A DNA stretch of 50,894 bases from Actinomyces ruminis (GCF_002154335.2 NZ_MTPX02000020.1:1-50894), one strand, 5' to 3'. Shown: positions 1 through 10,118, counted from the stretch's first letter. Numbers and translations: made by a program. Notes: generated by a model from the sequence alone, not told the origin.

Positions 1-2736
1 CGGCGAGCTCGGCAAGGCGCCGGCGCGTCCCAGGGGGCCAGGGCGTTGCGGACTTCGGCGGCGGAGGTGGGCACGTCCGGGGCGTCACCCCAGGTGCGGG
101 CGACCAGGCGGTCCAAGGCGGCATCGACGTCGTCGGGCGTGCGCGCAATCTGCGAGGGGGGCACGGGGGCGCCGCCCACCATGGGGGCGGCAGGCAGACC
201 GGTGCGCTTGCCCGGCCAGCGCCGAGTCAGTCCGAAGTACAGCAGCTCAACCAGGGCGCGGGCGTCGGCGCGGTCGCCCACCAGGGGGTCGCTCGCGGTG
301 CTCGCCTCCAGCCCCAGCGCCGCCGCTTCCACACCGATGCCGGAAACCTGTACGGTGCCGTCCGGCCGCACCCGTACAGACTCTGGCGACAGGTTCAGGT
401 GGTGCAGGCCGCGGCGCGAGCAGGCGTCCAGAGCCTGGGCCGCCTCACCGACAATGGCGCGCACCTGGTCGGCCCGCAGGCCGGAGTTGACCAGCGCGGA
501 GAAGGTCCGGCCCGTCATCGGTTCGGTGACAATGAACGACGGCGTGGCCGCCTCGACGTCGTAGACGCGCTGAACCCGGGTGTCATCGACCAGCACGGCG
601 CGGGTGGCCGCCTCCAGCACCTCCCGGCGATGCGGGGTGCGTCGGTGAGCATGAGCACCGTGACCGTGCGGTCCAGGATCGTGTCCCGGCCCAGGTGCCG
701 CACGATGCGCGGCAGGGTGGCGGGCATGGTGGACAGCAGCTCGTACCGACCGGAGCCGATCGGCGTCGCGTCCCCCATGAGGCCGCCTCCCACGACTGGT
801 AGTGCCTGCGTATTAAACGCGAGTCTAGCCGGATCTGCGGACCATACTGCGGCCGGGGCGAAACCGATATTCGAGGCCCCCGGTGCCGACTTGGCTGCCG
901 GTGGGAACGAGGGCGGCAGGGTCGGGGTCGGCTCCACCGAGGCCTGCGCGGCCAACGGCGGGGGTGGCGCCAGGGCGCGGCCCAGGCTCACCACCGCCCG
1001 GCCCACCCGTCCGGGCAGTATGCGACCAACCTTGGACACGATCCGCGAGAGCGGACCGAAGAACACGTCCAGCTCCTGCACTCGCAGCAGCTTGGCCGCG
1101 GCCAGATACACCAGGGTCATGACGACCGCGACCACCAGCACGATCACCAGGGCATCCACCTGCCGGGTTCCGCTCAGGGAACCGTCGGCCGATCCCAGTA
1201 GGCGGCGCACCCCCAGCCCTACGAGGATGGCGGGCAGCGCCGCCACGATCAGGCGCGCGTAGGTGCTTACCACCCGCGGTCCATCCAGATCCGGCAGATG
1301 GCGGCGGATCAGCGGCACCAGTACCAGGAATCCGGCGATCTGGCAGGTGGCCGAGCCCACCGCCGCCCACACCATCCAGTGGTTGGCGGGGGCCAGCAGG
1401 AAGGCAGCCAAGCAGATCAAGACCGGGATCAGGCCCACCACCACGTCGGCGATCAACAGCCGCTTGGTGTCCGCGTAGGCGAGCATGACACGCTGCATGG
1501 TGAACCACACGCCCTGCCCCACAATGCCGGCGGCCAGTACCGTCAGAATCGGGGCGGAGGCGTGGGCCTGCTCGGTGGACAGCGAGGGGACGAACACCTG
1601 TAGGGCCGGGGCGGCCAGGGTGCCGATACCGGCCGCGAACAGCACCGTGAACACCGCAATCGAGCGCAGTCCCAGAGACAGGTCGTCGCGCACGCCCGCG
1701 TGATCCCCGGCGGCTGCCTTCTCGCTCATGCGGGTGAACAGGGCGGTAATGATCGAAGTGGTGATCAGCGACTGCGGCAGCATGTACACCAGCTGGGCAT
1801 TGGCGTACATGGTCGTAGACGGGACGATCACATCCGCATAGGCGGCCGACTCGGCGGCAGTGACCGCCCGTGAACCCAGGTTGGTGGCGGCCAGGTCACC
1901 CAGGGAGATGATGGCCGTGCCCAACAGCGCCCACAGTGCCACCTTGGACATATTGCCCAGCCCCATGCCGCGCACCCCGAAGATGAGCTTGGGGTGAAAG
2001 CCGGAGCGGACCAGGGGGATGTACAGGATCAGCGCCTGGGCGGCGATGCCCAGCGTCGTCGTCGCCCCGATCAGGGCGATACGGCCCGCGTCCCAGATGC
2101 TCGGATCCTGCCCGGAGGTGTAGCCGCCGTAGATATGTAGGTAGGCCAGGATCGAGACGATGGAGATGACGTTGTTCAGCACCGGCGACCACATGTACGG
2201 CCCGAAGCTGGAGCGGGCGTTGAGCACCTGCCCCCACAGGGCGTACAGGCCGTAGAAGAAGATTTGCGGCATGCACCAGAAGGCGAAGGCGAAGGCCAGC
2301 GGCTGCCAGCGTCCCAGGCCGGAGGCGTACAGCATGATCACCAGCGGCGCGGCGACCGTCAGTAGCGCCGCCACGACGGCAATCACCGCGGAGGCGGCGG
2401 TCAGCAGCCGGTTGACCAGTTCCTCGCCGTTGCGCTGGCGCAGTGCCCGCACGATCTGCGGCACCAGGATCGCGTTGAGGATCCCGCCGATCAGCAGGTT
2501 GTATAGCTGAGTCGGCACCGTGTTTGCGGTGTTGAAGCGTCGGCCGCGCCGGAGGCGGTGGCGCCCAAGGCGGTGACCAGCAGCGCATTGCGCACCAGGC
2601 CGAGGATGCGGGAGGTGAGCGTACCCGCCGCCATCACGGCGCTGGAGCGGGCGATGGACGGCGCCGACGCGTCTGCTCGGGAGGGTCGCTCCGACCCCGA
2701 GCCGGCGCTCTGAGAGTGGGCCGCGTCCTGCTTCAT
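1..2736 (-). CDS. murJ: Lipid II flippase MurJ with C-terminal pseudokinase-like domain (3' end outside window; two frameshifts)
   Basis: MurJ (MviN) flips the peptidoglycan precursor lipid II across the cytoplasmic membrane. The start ATG at 2736 gives MKQDAAHSQSAGSG, then the family signature SRILGLVRNALLVTALG, and a long multi-membrane-segment region with QLYNLLIGGILNAILVPQI. The ATG overlaps the TGA of the upstream DUF6049 gene (ATGA), so translation is probably coupled. After about 510 residues a proline-rich linker leads to a kinase-like domain (GSGRYELLSTMP; DTILDRTVTVLML; GLHHLNLSPESVRV). In the last motif Asn replaces the catalytic Asp of HRDLKPxN, so the domain is probably a pseudokinase, as known for the mycobacterial homologue. 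One base is missing near 2536 (before FNTANTVP) and another near 640. The reading frame runs off the window start. Confidence 0.93.
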
Positions 2737-5012
2737 CTACGCTCCCTGGCGGTACGGCGCCCCCGGCGCACGGTGCGAATAATCCCGGCGACCAGCAGGA
2801 CCACCAGGATCCCACTGAGCACGCGCGTACCCACATTCTCCCAGTCGGCACGCACTCGCAGGTGCACCGTGGAGGGTGTGCGACATTCGTATGGTCCGCC
2901 GCGCGCAACTGGATGGTCAGGTCAACGTCACCGGAACCGACGGCGGTTACCGGCACGCTCGCCGTCACTTGTCCGCCCGCCGGCACCGTAACGGTGATGT
3001 CCTCGTCGGTCTGCAGGCGCGTGGAACTGGATTCCAGGTGCACCTCGACGGTCACGTCTTGGTCCAGGGTGGACACGATGCGCACCGGCAGCTCCGCGGA
3101 GGACGAGATCAGGTTGATGGTGCTTGACGGCGCCGCCGCCAGACCATCGGTCACCGCCTCCCCGCGGGCGCGGGACTGGGTGATCATGGTGGTGCAAGCG
3201 GACTCGTCGGCCCGCCAGGACGCCGAGGCGGCCAGGGCGACCACGTCGGTAGACATGCCCAGGGCGCGGTCGGGGTCTTCCAGGATCGAGGCGACCGAGT
3301 CCAGATGGTCCGCTGTCGCCCGTGCCGCCGACAGGGTCATCGCCGTCACCTCGCCCTGACCGCTGGCCGACTCCGGCAGCGGCGTGCGCGTCACCTCCGC
3401 TCCGGACTGGGCGGAGTCGGTGGCCGAGTCCAGCAGCGCTTGCAGGCTCTGCGGCTGCGTCCAGGTGGAATTGGTCAGGGCGGTAAGGCGCTGGCCCAGC
3501 ACCTGCGGGTCCAGCTCGGCGGCCGCCTGGCGGGAGACGACCACCACCATGTCACGGCTTACGGCCGGCGCCTGCCGGGTGACGATGGCGGTCTGGCCGC
3601 GCAGCAGTTGCACGGCGTCAAGGTCGGACAGTTTCGCGTCCCCCTCACCGGTGAGCAGGCTGCCGCCGATTGCCGCCGACACACCAACATCCGGGATGAG
3701 CACCGTGCGCCCGTCCAGGGTCATGGTGCCCGACGGCGTATAGGTCAAGTCCACGGCCACGGGCGCATCGCCGGGGGCGGCGACGACGGTGGTCACCGAG
3801 TCGGGCAGGGCTGCGAGCGTGGTCGTATCCAGTGCGCTGGCCGACCAGGCGACGGAGGTGTCGGCACCGGCCTGCGCCGCGGCACTGGCGGCGCCGCGTT
3901 GTAGGGCGGAGTTGAGCAGGTCGGTCTCGCCCAGGTGTGCCAGGGCGGTCAGATCGGCGTCGGCCCAGGGCAGGGCAACCACGTCGCCGGCCGCAACCGC
4001 GGCGGCGAGCGCCTGCTTGAGGTCGGCGGCATCGGTCGCCGCGGTCTCCGGGGTACCGTTGGCGGCGCCCGGTGGGGTCGGTGAGGCGGTGGCGGCCGCG
4101 CTGGTGGGCGCGGTCGATTCCAAGCCGAGGACGGCCACCAGGGCCGGATCCACGGCCAGCACCACGCCTTCGCCGGACAACTCCAGCAGGCCCAGCACCC
4201 GCTCGTGCAGCGCGGTGAGTGTCTCCGCGTAGTCCGCGCCGGCATCCGTGGTGGTTGCGGACGCTGTTGCGCTCGCGGTGGGGGCCGGGGAACCGGCGTC
4301 GTCGGGGGCCGAACCCGGGGCGGGGGTGGCGGGCGGTCAGTGCCAACAGCTCGGCCGGCGAGGCCGTGATCGGGACGAAGGCGGTCACCCGCGTGGGGCT
4401 GACCTGTACCTCCGGGTTCCACAGCAGGATGGTGCGGTCCTGCGTGAGCGTGGTGTAGCCCTGGGTCAGTGCCACCTGTATGCCGCGCGGGCCCCACTGC
4501 TCGGTGTTGTGCAGCGGCAGGTTGTCGGCGCTGATGGTGAGCCGGAAGTTCACCGCCGCGCCGGGTGCTACGTCATCCTCGAGGGTCTCCAGGGCGATGG
4601 TCGCCAGCGGCGTGTCCTGCTCGTCGGCGAGCCAGGAGGCCAGGCCGTCCGTGGTCAGTTCGGTGCGCGACTGCATTTGCGCCACCAGCGTGGTGCCGGA
4701 AAGCGCCTGGTCGGTGCCGTTGGCAATCGTGCCCGTCAGCGTGATGTCCTCGCCGGTGCCCAACACCTGTGGCGCCATACTGGTGACGGCCAGGGTCACC
4801 TGCCCGGCCGACTGGACGTCTTCGGCGTCGGCTGCGAGTGCGGTGGTGGCAACCGTCCCCCACAGGACGTCGTGTGCGGCCAGGTCAGCGGCGTCGGCGC
4901 GCACCGGGGAGAGCGCCAGCGCGCCCACCAGGACGAGCACCGCGGTCAGCACCGTCAGCGCCCGTCGGCCGGCGCGTGCGGCCCTTGAGCGATACAGGGT
5001 GGCGGAGCTCAC
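2733..5012 (-). CDS. DUF6049 family membrane-anchored secreted protein (two frameshifts)
   Basis: Homologue of the uncharacterised protein that sits between the MutT-like gene and murJ in mycobacteria (Rv3909 position). The GTG start at 5012 overlaps the NUDIX stop (GTGA). Residues 1 to about 42 look like a signal peptide or anchor (RRALTVLTAVLVLVGALALS then ADA). The extracellular part has Ig-like stretches (VTLAVTSMAPQVLGTGEDIT), a long Ala/Thr-rich middle, and a C-terminal membrane segment (VLSGILVVLLVAGIIRTV) followed by Arg-rich residues and a TGA overlapping the murJ ATG. The frame slips near 4327 (one extra or two missing bases) and near 2884 (one missing base). The context suggests a role beside MurJ in envelope assembly, but its biochemical function is unknown. 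Confidence 0.85.
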
Positions 5013-5518
5013 CCGTCACCCACCAGGATCTCCCTGGCGGCGGCGACGATCCGGCGCTCATTGGGGTAGGCCAGGCGGCGGGCGACGTCGTCCAGGGTTA
5101 CCCACTCGACGTCCTCCGCCTCATGATCGGGGTCGTTCTCGGTGGTGAGGTCGCCGCCAAGCGCCTCCAGGAGGAAGTGGTGGACGACCTTGTGCACGCG
5201 GTGATCCTCGCCGGCGAACCAGTAATCCACGGTGGCCAGATGCCGCAGCACCCGGCCGGTGATGCCGGTTTCCTCGGCGATCTCCCGCACGGCCGCCTCC
5301 TCGGCGGTCTCGTTACCCTCCAGGTGCCCCTTGGGTAAGCACCACTCCAGGCGGCCGCCCCGGTTGCGCCGCGCAATCACAGCGGTTACGGCTCGACCGT
5401 CCTGCACGTCGATGATCAGTCCGCCGGCGCTCGTCTCGTCGACCACAGGCAGCGAGCGTGCGGCCGGGCGCCGCGGCCGGCTACCGGCGCGGGGCATACG
5501 AGAGCGGTGGGAGGACAT
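5009..5518 (-). CDS. NUDIX hydrolase (MutT4-like)
   Basis: A 169-residue NUDIX hydrolase that cleaves a nucleoside diphosphate linked to another group. Residues 64-86 match the full NUDIX box GX5EX7REUXEEXGU (G64, E70, R78, E79, E82, E83, G85), so the metal-binding and catalytic residues are intact. A basic, Arg/Pro-rich N-terminus of about 22 residues precedes the fold. It is divergent from pcnA with only 66 bp between the starts and overlaps DUF6049 by 4 bp. The order pcnA, NUDIX, DUF6049, murJ matches that around mycobacterial mutT4. The substrate cannot be told from sequence; housecleaning of damaged nucleotides is a reasonable guess. Confidence 0.92.
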   Translation of the reverse strand: MSSHRSRMPRAGSRPRRPAARSLPVVDETSAGGLIIDVQDGRAVTAVIARRNRGGRLEWCLPKGHLEGNETAEEAAVREIAEETGITGRVLRHLATVDYWFAGEDHRVHKVVHHFLLEALGGDLTTENDPDHEAEDVEWVTLDDVARRLAYPNERRIVAAAREILVGDG

Positions 5519-5584
5519 GGGGACACTCTAGGCGGTTCACTGCTCGATCGGCTCCCTTGGGTTCCGCGTGGCAGGCTTAGGCCG

Positions 5585-7099
5585 ATGACCGATCGCCCGA
5601 CCGCCCCCGCCCCCCGTTCCGGACGCCGCCCCCGCAGCGCCGTCGTCCCCGACGAGCGTCCCGATGCCGACGGCCTGACTCCCACCGCCCGCCGGGCCCT
5701 GCGCGCCCTGCCGGACTCTCTGCATGAGCTGGGTCGCCGCTTCGCCGATGCCGGGCATGAGCTCGCGCTGGTCGGGGGGCCGGTGCGCGATGCCTTCCTC
5801 GGCGTGCTCCCGCACGACCTGGACTGTGCCACTTCCGCCCACCCCGAGGAGACCGAGGCGATTATGAAGGCCTGGGGTGACGCCTGCTGGGACGTCGGCA
5901 AGGCCTTCGGCACCATTGGTGCGCGCAAGGGTGACGACGTCGTCGAGGTCACCACCTACCGCACCGAGGAGTACGAATCCGGTTCCCGCAAGCCCGCCGT
6001 CGCCTACGGTGACAGCCTCGTCGGTGACCTCACGCGCCGCGACTTCACCGTCAACGCTATGGCGCTGCGACTGCCCGAGCTGGAACTCGTGGATCCCCAC
6101 GGCGGCTTTGACGACCTGTGCGCCGGCGTGCTGCGCACCCCGGTGGCCGCCGAGCAGTCCTTCGACGACGACCCCCTGCGCATCATGCGGGCCGCCCGCT
6201 TCGCCGCCCAGCTCGGCTTCGACGTCGAACCAGACGTGCTGGCCGCCATGACCGACATGGCGCCCCGCCTGAAAATCGTGTCCGCCGAGCGGGTACGTGC
6301 CGAGTTCGAACGGCTGCTGCTGGCGCCCTGGCCGCGACGCGGGCTGGAACTCATGGTGCACACCGGGGTGGCCGACGTGGTCCTGCCCGAGCTGTCCGCC
6401 CTGCAGGAGACCGTAGACGAGCACAAGCGCCACAAGGACGTCTACGAGCACACCCTGACGGTGCTCGAGCAGGCCATCGACCTGGAGACCGGGCCCGACG
6501 GCCCCGTGCCGGGCCCGGACCTGACGCTGCGGCTGGCGGCGATCTTCCACGACATCGGCAAGCCCGCTACTCGCCGCTTCCTGCGTGACGGCACCGTCAC
6601 CTTCCACGGGCACGATCACGTCGGCGCCCGTATGACCGCCAAGCGCATGCGCGCCCTGCGTTTCGACAAGCAGACCATCAAGGACGTCTCTCGGCTGGTG
6701 GAGCTGCACCTGCGCTTCCACGGCTATGCTGACGCCGCCTGGTCCGACTCCGCGGTGCGCCGCTACGTGGCCGACGCCGGACCCCTGCTGGAGCGCCTGC
6801 ACCGGCTGACCCGTGCGGACGTGACCACCCGCAACAAGCGCAAGGCCCACATGCTGGACGCGGCCTACGACGACCTGGAGGACCGCATCGCCCAGCTGCG
6901 CGAAGAGGAGGAACTGGCCGCCATCCGCCCCGACCTGGACGGCAAGCAGATCATGGCCGAGCTCGGCGTCGGGCCCGGGCCGGTGGTCGGCGAGGCTTAC
7001 CGCTTCCTCATGGATCTGCGCATGGAGAAAGGACCCCTGGGCGAGGAACTGGCTCGCGAGGCGCTGCACTCCTGGTGGGCGGCGCGTGGCGGGAAGTAG
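5585..7099 (+). CDS. pcnA: CCA tRNA nucleotidyltransferase (HD-domain type)
   Basis: Adds or repairs the 3' CCA end of tRNA; annotated pcnA or cca in actinobacteria. Motifs seen: LVGGPVRD (about residue 61) and HDLDCATS (about 76) of the polymerase-beta fold, RRDFTVNAMAL, DPLRIMRAARFAAQLGF, and a C-terminal HD phosphohydrolase motif IFHDIGKPATRRF (about 320). I chose ATG 5585 (MTDRPTAPAP). The frame is open further upstream to 5507, but that stretch overlaps the divergent NUDIX gene and carries no conserved sequence. At 504 residues the length is normal for the actinobacterial family, and the frame is intact. The first copy of the 115-bp palindrome lies 116 bp after the stop. Confidence 0.95.
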   Translation: MTDRPTAPAPRSGRRPRSAVVPDERPDADGLTPTARRALRALPDSLHELGRRFADAGHELALVGGPVRDAFLGVLPHDLDCATSAHPEETEAIMKAWGDACWDVGKAFGTIGARKGDDVVEVTTYRTEEYESGSRKPAVAYGDSLVGDLTRRDFTVNAMALRLPELELVDPHGGFDDLCAGVLRTPVAAEQSFDDDPLRIMRAARFAAQLGFDVEPDVLAAMTDMAPRLKIVSAERVRAEFERLLLAPWPRRGLELMVHTGVADVVLPELSALQETVDEHKRHKDVYEHTLTVLEQAIDLETGPDGPVPGPDLTLRLAAIFHDIGKPATRRFLRDGTVTFHGHDHVGARMTAKRMRALRFDKQTIKDVSRLVELHLRFHGYADAAWSDSAVRRYVADAGPLLERLHRLTRADVTTRNKRKAHMLDAAYDDLEDRIAQLREEEELAAIRPDLDGKQIMAELGVGPGPVVGEAYRFLMDLRMEKGPLGEELAREALHSWWAARGGK

Positions 7100-7215
7100 C
7101 CGGCGGTTGCGGCCCTCGGCGTCGTTGGCGCGGAGCACGCGGCGTCGGCGTGCGGCGTCGGCGGTCGCCCTGACCCACAATGCAGCGGGCATCGCCGTCG
7201 GCAGGGCACTATCTT

Positions 7216-7330
7216 CGTCTGCAACGCCCCTTTCCCGTTAACAACGCCACTTAACGCTTTGCTGAAGGCCTCAGAGGTATACAGCAGACCGTTAACTGGC
7301 GTTGTTAACCCCGAACCGGCGTAGCAGACG
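7216..7330 (+). repeat. 115-bp palindromic element, copy 1
   Basis: First of four 115-bp copies in the same orientation (others at 8601, 10149 and 17082). The ends are inverted (CGTCTGCAACGCC at the left, GGCGTAGCAGACG at the right). Inside, GTTAACAACGCC faces GGCGTTGTTAAC, and TTTGCTG faces CAGCAGA, so the whole unit can fold into one long imperfect hairpin with a GGCCTCAGAGGTATA-type loop. It contains no gene. The rest of 7100-7522 shows nothing I can identify. Confidence 0.9.
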
Positions 7331-7522
7331 CGTACGCGGGTGGGCGGGTGCCGGCGCCGGTTACCAGATCGGCTTCCGGCGGCGCGCGTGCGCTGGTCGT
7401 AGGCACATTCCGGACGCGTCGCGGCCCTCACCGGCGTCCACAGGCGACGTTCGCGACACCCCAATCCACAGGGATCGCGAGGCCTGGTCGCGCCGTCGTC
7501 GGCCCGCGGTGATCCTGCTGGC

Positions 7523-8553
7523 ATGCAGCACTACCCGACGCCACCGGAGCGTCCCCGGATGCTATTTACCGCCGACTGCTCCGAGCGCGGTCTGCGCGGT
7601 CGGAAAGACCTCGTCCATGTGGCACGTGGCAGCTACATGACCGTTCCCGGCCGGGATACGCCGACCTGGCGCCTGAAGGAGCTCGTCACCCTGGCGCGCT
7701 GCGAGGCGGCGCTGCGGGCTTCGCCGTCGGCAGTCGCCCTGACCCACGAGGCCGCGGCGGTGGTGCTGGGACTGCCCATTCTGGAGTCCGAGCCCTGTGT
7801 TCGCCTGGCGGTACCCGGGAACCGATCGCACAGCACCATCGTTTTCCCGACGGTGATGTATGGACCGCCGGAGGGTCGACGTCGCGGTCGGTCGGTAAAG
7901 CTGCTGCGTTCGACGACCGCGCCGCCGCCGGAGGAGGTAATCAACGTGGGCGGCTGCGGGTGACGACGCCGCTGCGCACCGCCATGGACTGCGCCTTCGA
8001 CCTGCCGGTGCGCGAGTCGTTGCCGGTGGTGGACGCCGCACTACGGGCGGTGTGCCGGCCCGACCGTTTCAACCGGCGCTGCTACGGGGAGATGGAGATC
8101 GACGCGGCGCGCGAACGGCTGATGCGCATGGTGGAGGGTCAGGGGCGTCGCCACGGCAAGCGTCGCGCCAGGGTGGCGGTGGAGCGCGCGGATCCCTTTG
8201 CGGAGTCGCCGGGCGAGAGTGTGCTGCGCTGGGCGGTCGATGTGGCCGGGCTCCCCGAACCGGTGACGCAACGGCGTTGGATCGGTGACGATACGCGAGA
8301 GTACTTCCTCGACGTGGCTCTGGACAGCGCGATGATCGATCTTGAGTTCGACGGCTACGGCAAGTTGGCGACATCGGCCGACGTGCGCGCGGAGAAGCAG
8401 CGCGAAATGGTGTTGCGCCGCGGCGGCTGGACGGTGCACCGCTTCGAGTGGCGCGAGCTGGCGGATCCCGAGCGGCTGGTGCGGCGGGTGGAGAGTCTGT
8501 TCCCGCCTGAGAGCACACGCGGGGTGCGGCGGTGCCGCGGCCTGTGGCTGTAG
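7523..8553 (+). CDS. AbiEi-family antitoxin-like protein with C-terminal DUF559 nuclease-like domain (one frameshift)
   Basis: Restoring one base near 7953 (reading NVGGLRVTTPLRTAMDCAF) yields a 343-residue protein. The first half resembles type IV toxin-antitoxin AbiEi proteins: a short N-terminal winged-helix-like part, then ALTHEAAAVVLGLP and VTTPLRTAMDCAFDLP. The last 100 residues carry a DUF559 / Vsr-like nuclease core: MIDLEFDGYGK around residue 272, then EKQREMVLRRGGWTVHRFEW. This architecture is frequent in Actinomycetales as orphan genes without an obvious AbiEii toxin, and none is adjacent here. Function unproven; a defence or stress role is likely from the family and its place in the island. 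Palindrome copies 1 and 2 lie on either side, the second only 47 bp after the stop. Confidence 0.8.
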
Positions 8554-8600
8554 GGGTGTGGCGGGCATGGCCGAAGTCGCTGGGCGGCCGCGGCCTGACT

Positions 8601-8715
8601 CGTCTGCAACGCCCCTTCCCCGTTAACAACGCTAGTTAACGCTTTGCTGAAGGCCTCAGAGGTATACAGCAGACCGTTAACTGGCGTTGTTAACCCCGAA
8701 CCGGCGTAGTAAACG
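8601..8715 (+). repeat. 115-bp palindromic element, copy 2
   Basis: Almost identical to copy 1. It lies in the 205-bp gap between two convergent genes, 47 bp after the AbiEi-like stop and 43 bp from the ATPase stop. The right terminus reads GGCGTAGTAAACG, with one base departing from the inverted terminus. The loop and the CAGCAGACCGTTAAC arm are unchanged. Confidence 0.9.
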
Positions 8716-8758
8716 GCCTCGGGGCTGGGCGGGGCGCGGTGCCCGAGGGCGTCCTGAG

Positions 8759-10030
8759 TCAGGGGCCGAGGACGTGCAGCGGGCAGGTAACGGTGCCGTC
8801 CGACAGGGTCGCCGTCGGGCCGGTGCCGGTGACCACCAGCTTGAGCGCCGGCTCCCCGACCACGGAGGTGTCAATCTGCTGCATGGTGCGGGCCAGTGAA
8901 CGGGCACCCTTCTCGATCTGGGAGGCACCCAGTTTCACCTCAACCGCGGCCCACCTGCCGCGGGGGAAGGTGAGTACGGCGTCAAGTTCGTGACCATTGG
9001 AGTCACGGTAGTGGTACACCTGGCCGCCGAGCGCCTCGCTGAAGACGAGTAGATCGTGGACGACGGCGCTCTCGAAGATGAAGCCGGTGGTCTCAGGGTC
9101 CGCCGTGAGTTGTGCGGCGTCCGCGCTCAATGCGGTGACGGCGAGCGCCGGGTCGGCCAGGTGGAACTTGGGCGCGGTGCGCAGGCGGGCACGTGAGCGC
9201 AGCCCGACCGCCCAGGCGGGGATCCGCTCGACGACGAACAGCCGCTCCAACAGTTCCACGTAGCGGGCCACGGTCTCGGGGCGGATATCCGGGGCGACCG
9301 GGCGCAGGTCCCTGGCCAGGGTTCGCCAGGAGACCTCGGCGGCTGTGGCCCGCGCCAGTGAACGAATGAGTGCGCGCATAACCGTAGGCTCGTGCCTGGT
9401 CCGGGCCAGTCGTCCCAGGTCCGCTCGGACGACGTCGTCCAGGTAGCCGCTCAATGCCACCGCCGCCGCTGCGGGTTCCAGCCTGGCCAGCGCCGGGAAG
9501 CCCGTGCGTGCGAGCGCGTCGACAACGTCGTGGTAGGGGCTCGTGGTCGCGCTTGCGGCGGGACGATCGCCATCAATCAGGGCGCCGAGGCTCAGCGCGC
9601 CTGTAGAGGTGCCGCGTTCGAACCACGTCATGGTGCGCTCGCGCATGCGCAGGAAGCGTCCGGCGCCGGTGTGGCGGGTGGCGTCGTCGGCCGGAACGGC
9701 GGATCCGGTGAGGATGAAGGCTCCCGGCTGCGTCGCCGAATCAACGGCGCGACGGACTTGGTTCCACAGTTGAGGAGCCAGTTGCCACTCGTCGAGCAGG
9801 CGGGGTCGATCACCGTCCAGGACGGCTTCGGGGGCGAGATCGATCAGGCGGCGGGTGACATCCTCGTCGAGGAAGACGCAGGAGCGGGCGGCATTCAGAC
9901 CAGTCATGGTCTTGCCACAGGCGCGGGGGCCCTCGATGACAACAGCGCCGCCAATTTCGAGCAGCCGACCAAGCTGGGCGTCGACGACGCGCGGCAGGTA
10001 GTCATGACCCAGTGTTTCCCGCGTGTCCAT
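8759..10030 (-). CDS. AAA-type ATPase with C-terminal DUF4143 domain (paralogue 1)
   Basis: A 423-residue P-loop protein of the AAA_14/DUF4143 group, whose cellular role is unknown. Walker A is GPRACGKT at residues 34-41, Walker B-like LLDEWQLAP near 108, and sensor-like AFILTGSAVP. The C-terminal DUF4143 region ends with a restriction-nuclease-like fold motif: FIFESAVVHDLL, then YRDSNGHELDAVLTF and WAAVEVKLG, giving the E...D...ExK pattern of PD-(D/E)xK folds. I chose ATG 10030 because a good -10 hexamer (TATACT) lies just before it, which implies a leaderless mRNA. A 23-bp-phased repeat array precedes the promoter. The gene plus its array is neatly bracketed by palindrome copies 2 and 3. 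Frame intact. Confidence 0.9.
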   Translation of the reverse strand: MDTRETLGHDYLPRVVDAQLGRLLEIGGAVVIEGPRACGKTMTGLNAARSCVFLDEDVTRRLIDLAPEAVLDGDRPRLLDEWQLAPQLWNQVRRAVDSATQPGAFILTGSAVPADDATRHTGAGRFLRMRERTMTWFERGTSTGALSLGALIDGDRPAASATTSPYHDVVDALARTGFPALARLEPAAAAVALSGYLDDVVRADLGRLARTRHEPTVMRALIRSLARATAAEVSWRTLARDLRPVAPDIRPETVARYVELLERLFVVERIPAWAVGLRSRARLRTAPKFHLADPALAVTALSADAAQLTADPETTGFIFESAVVHDLLVFSEALGGQVYHYRDSNGHELDAVLTFPRGRWAAVEVKLGASQIEKGARSLARTMQQIDTSVVGEPALKLVVTGTGPTATLSDGTVTCPLHVLGP

Positions 10031-10036
10031 GCGGCA

Positions 10037-10042
10037 AGTATA
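10037..10042 (-). promoter_or_regulatory. Putative -10 box (TATACT) of the DUF4143 ATPase gene
   Basis: Read on the minus strand, TATACT is followed by six bases and then the ATG at 10030, so transcription probably starts at or next to the start codon. No ribosome-binding site is visible. The 23-bp repeat array begins 7 bp upstream and would cover the -35 region. Confidence 0.6.
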
Positions 10043-10049
10043 GCGGAAG

Positions 10050-10118
10050 GCGGAGGTTTGCAGAGAACTTATGCGGAGGTTTGCAGGCTGTGTGGGCGGA
10101 GGTATGCGGGACTTCAAG
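10050..10118 (-). repeat. Three 23-bp tandem units upstream of DUF4143 ATPase 1
   Basis: The motif GCGGAGGTTTGCA (plus strand) starts at 10050 and 10073, and GCGGAGGTATGCG at 10096: exactly 23 bp apart, with variable filler between motifs. On the gene strand the motif reads TGCAAACCTCCGC. The array directly abuts the promoter and looks like a multi-site operator. Confidence 0.8.

Noticed and set aside
515..4198. A 1227-codon open frame joining DUF6049 and MurJ as one protein
   Set aside because: The middle (about 2540-2880) is out of frame with both families. Two single-base losses put both parts into one frame by chance; the true junction is an ATGA overlap at 2733-2736.
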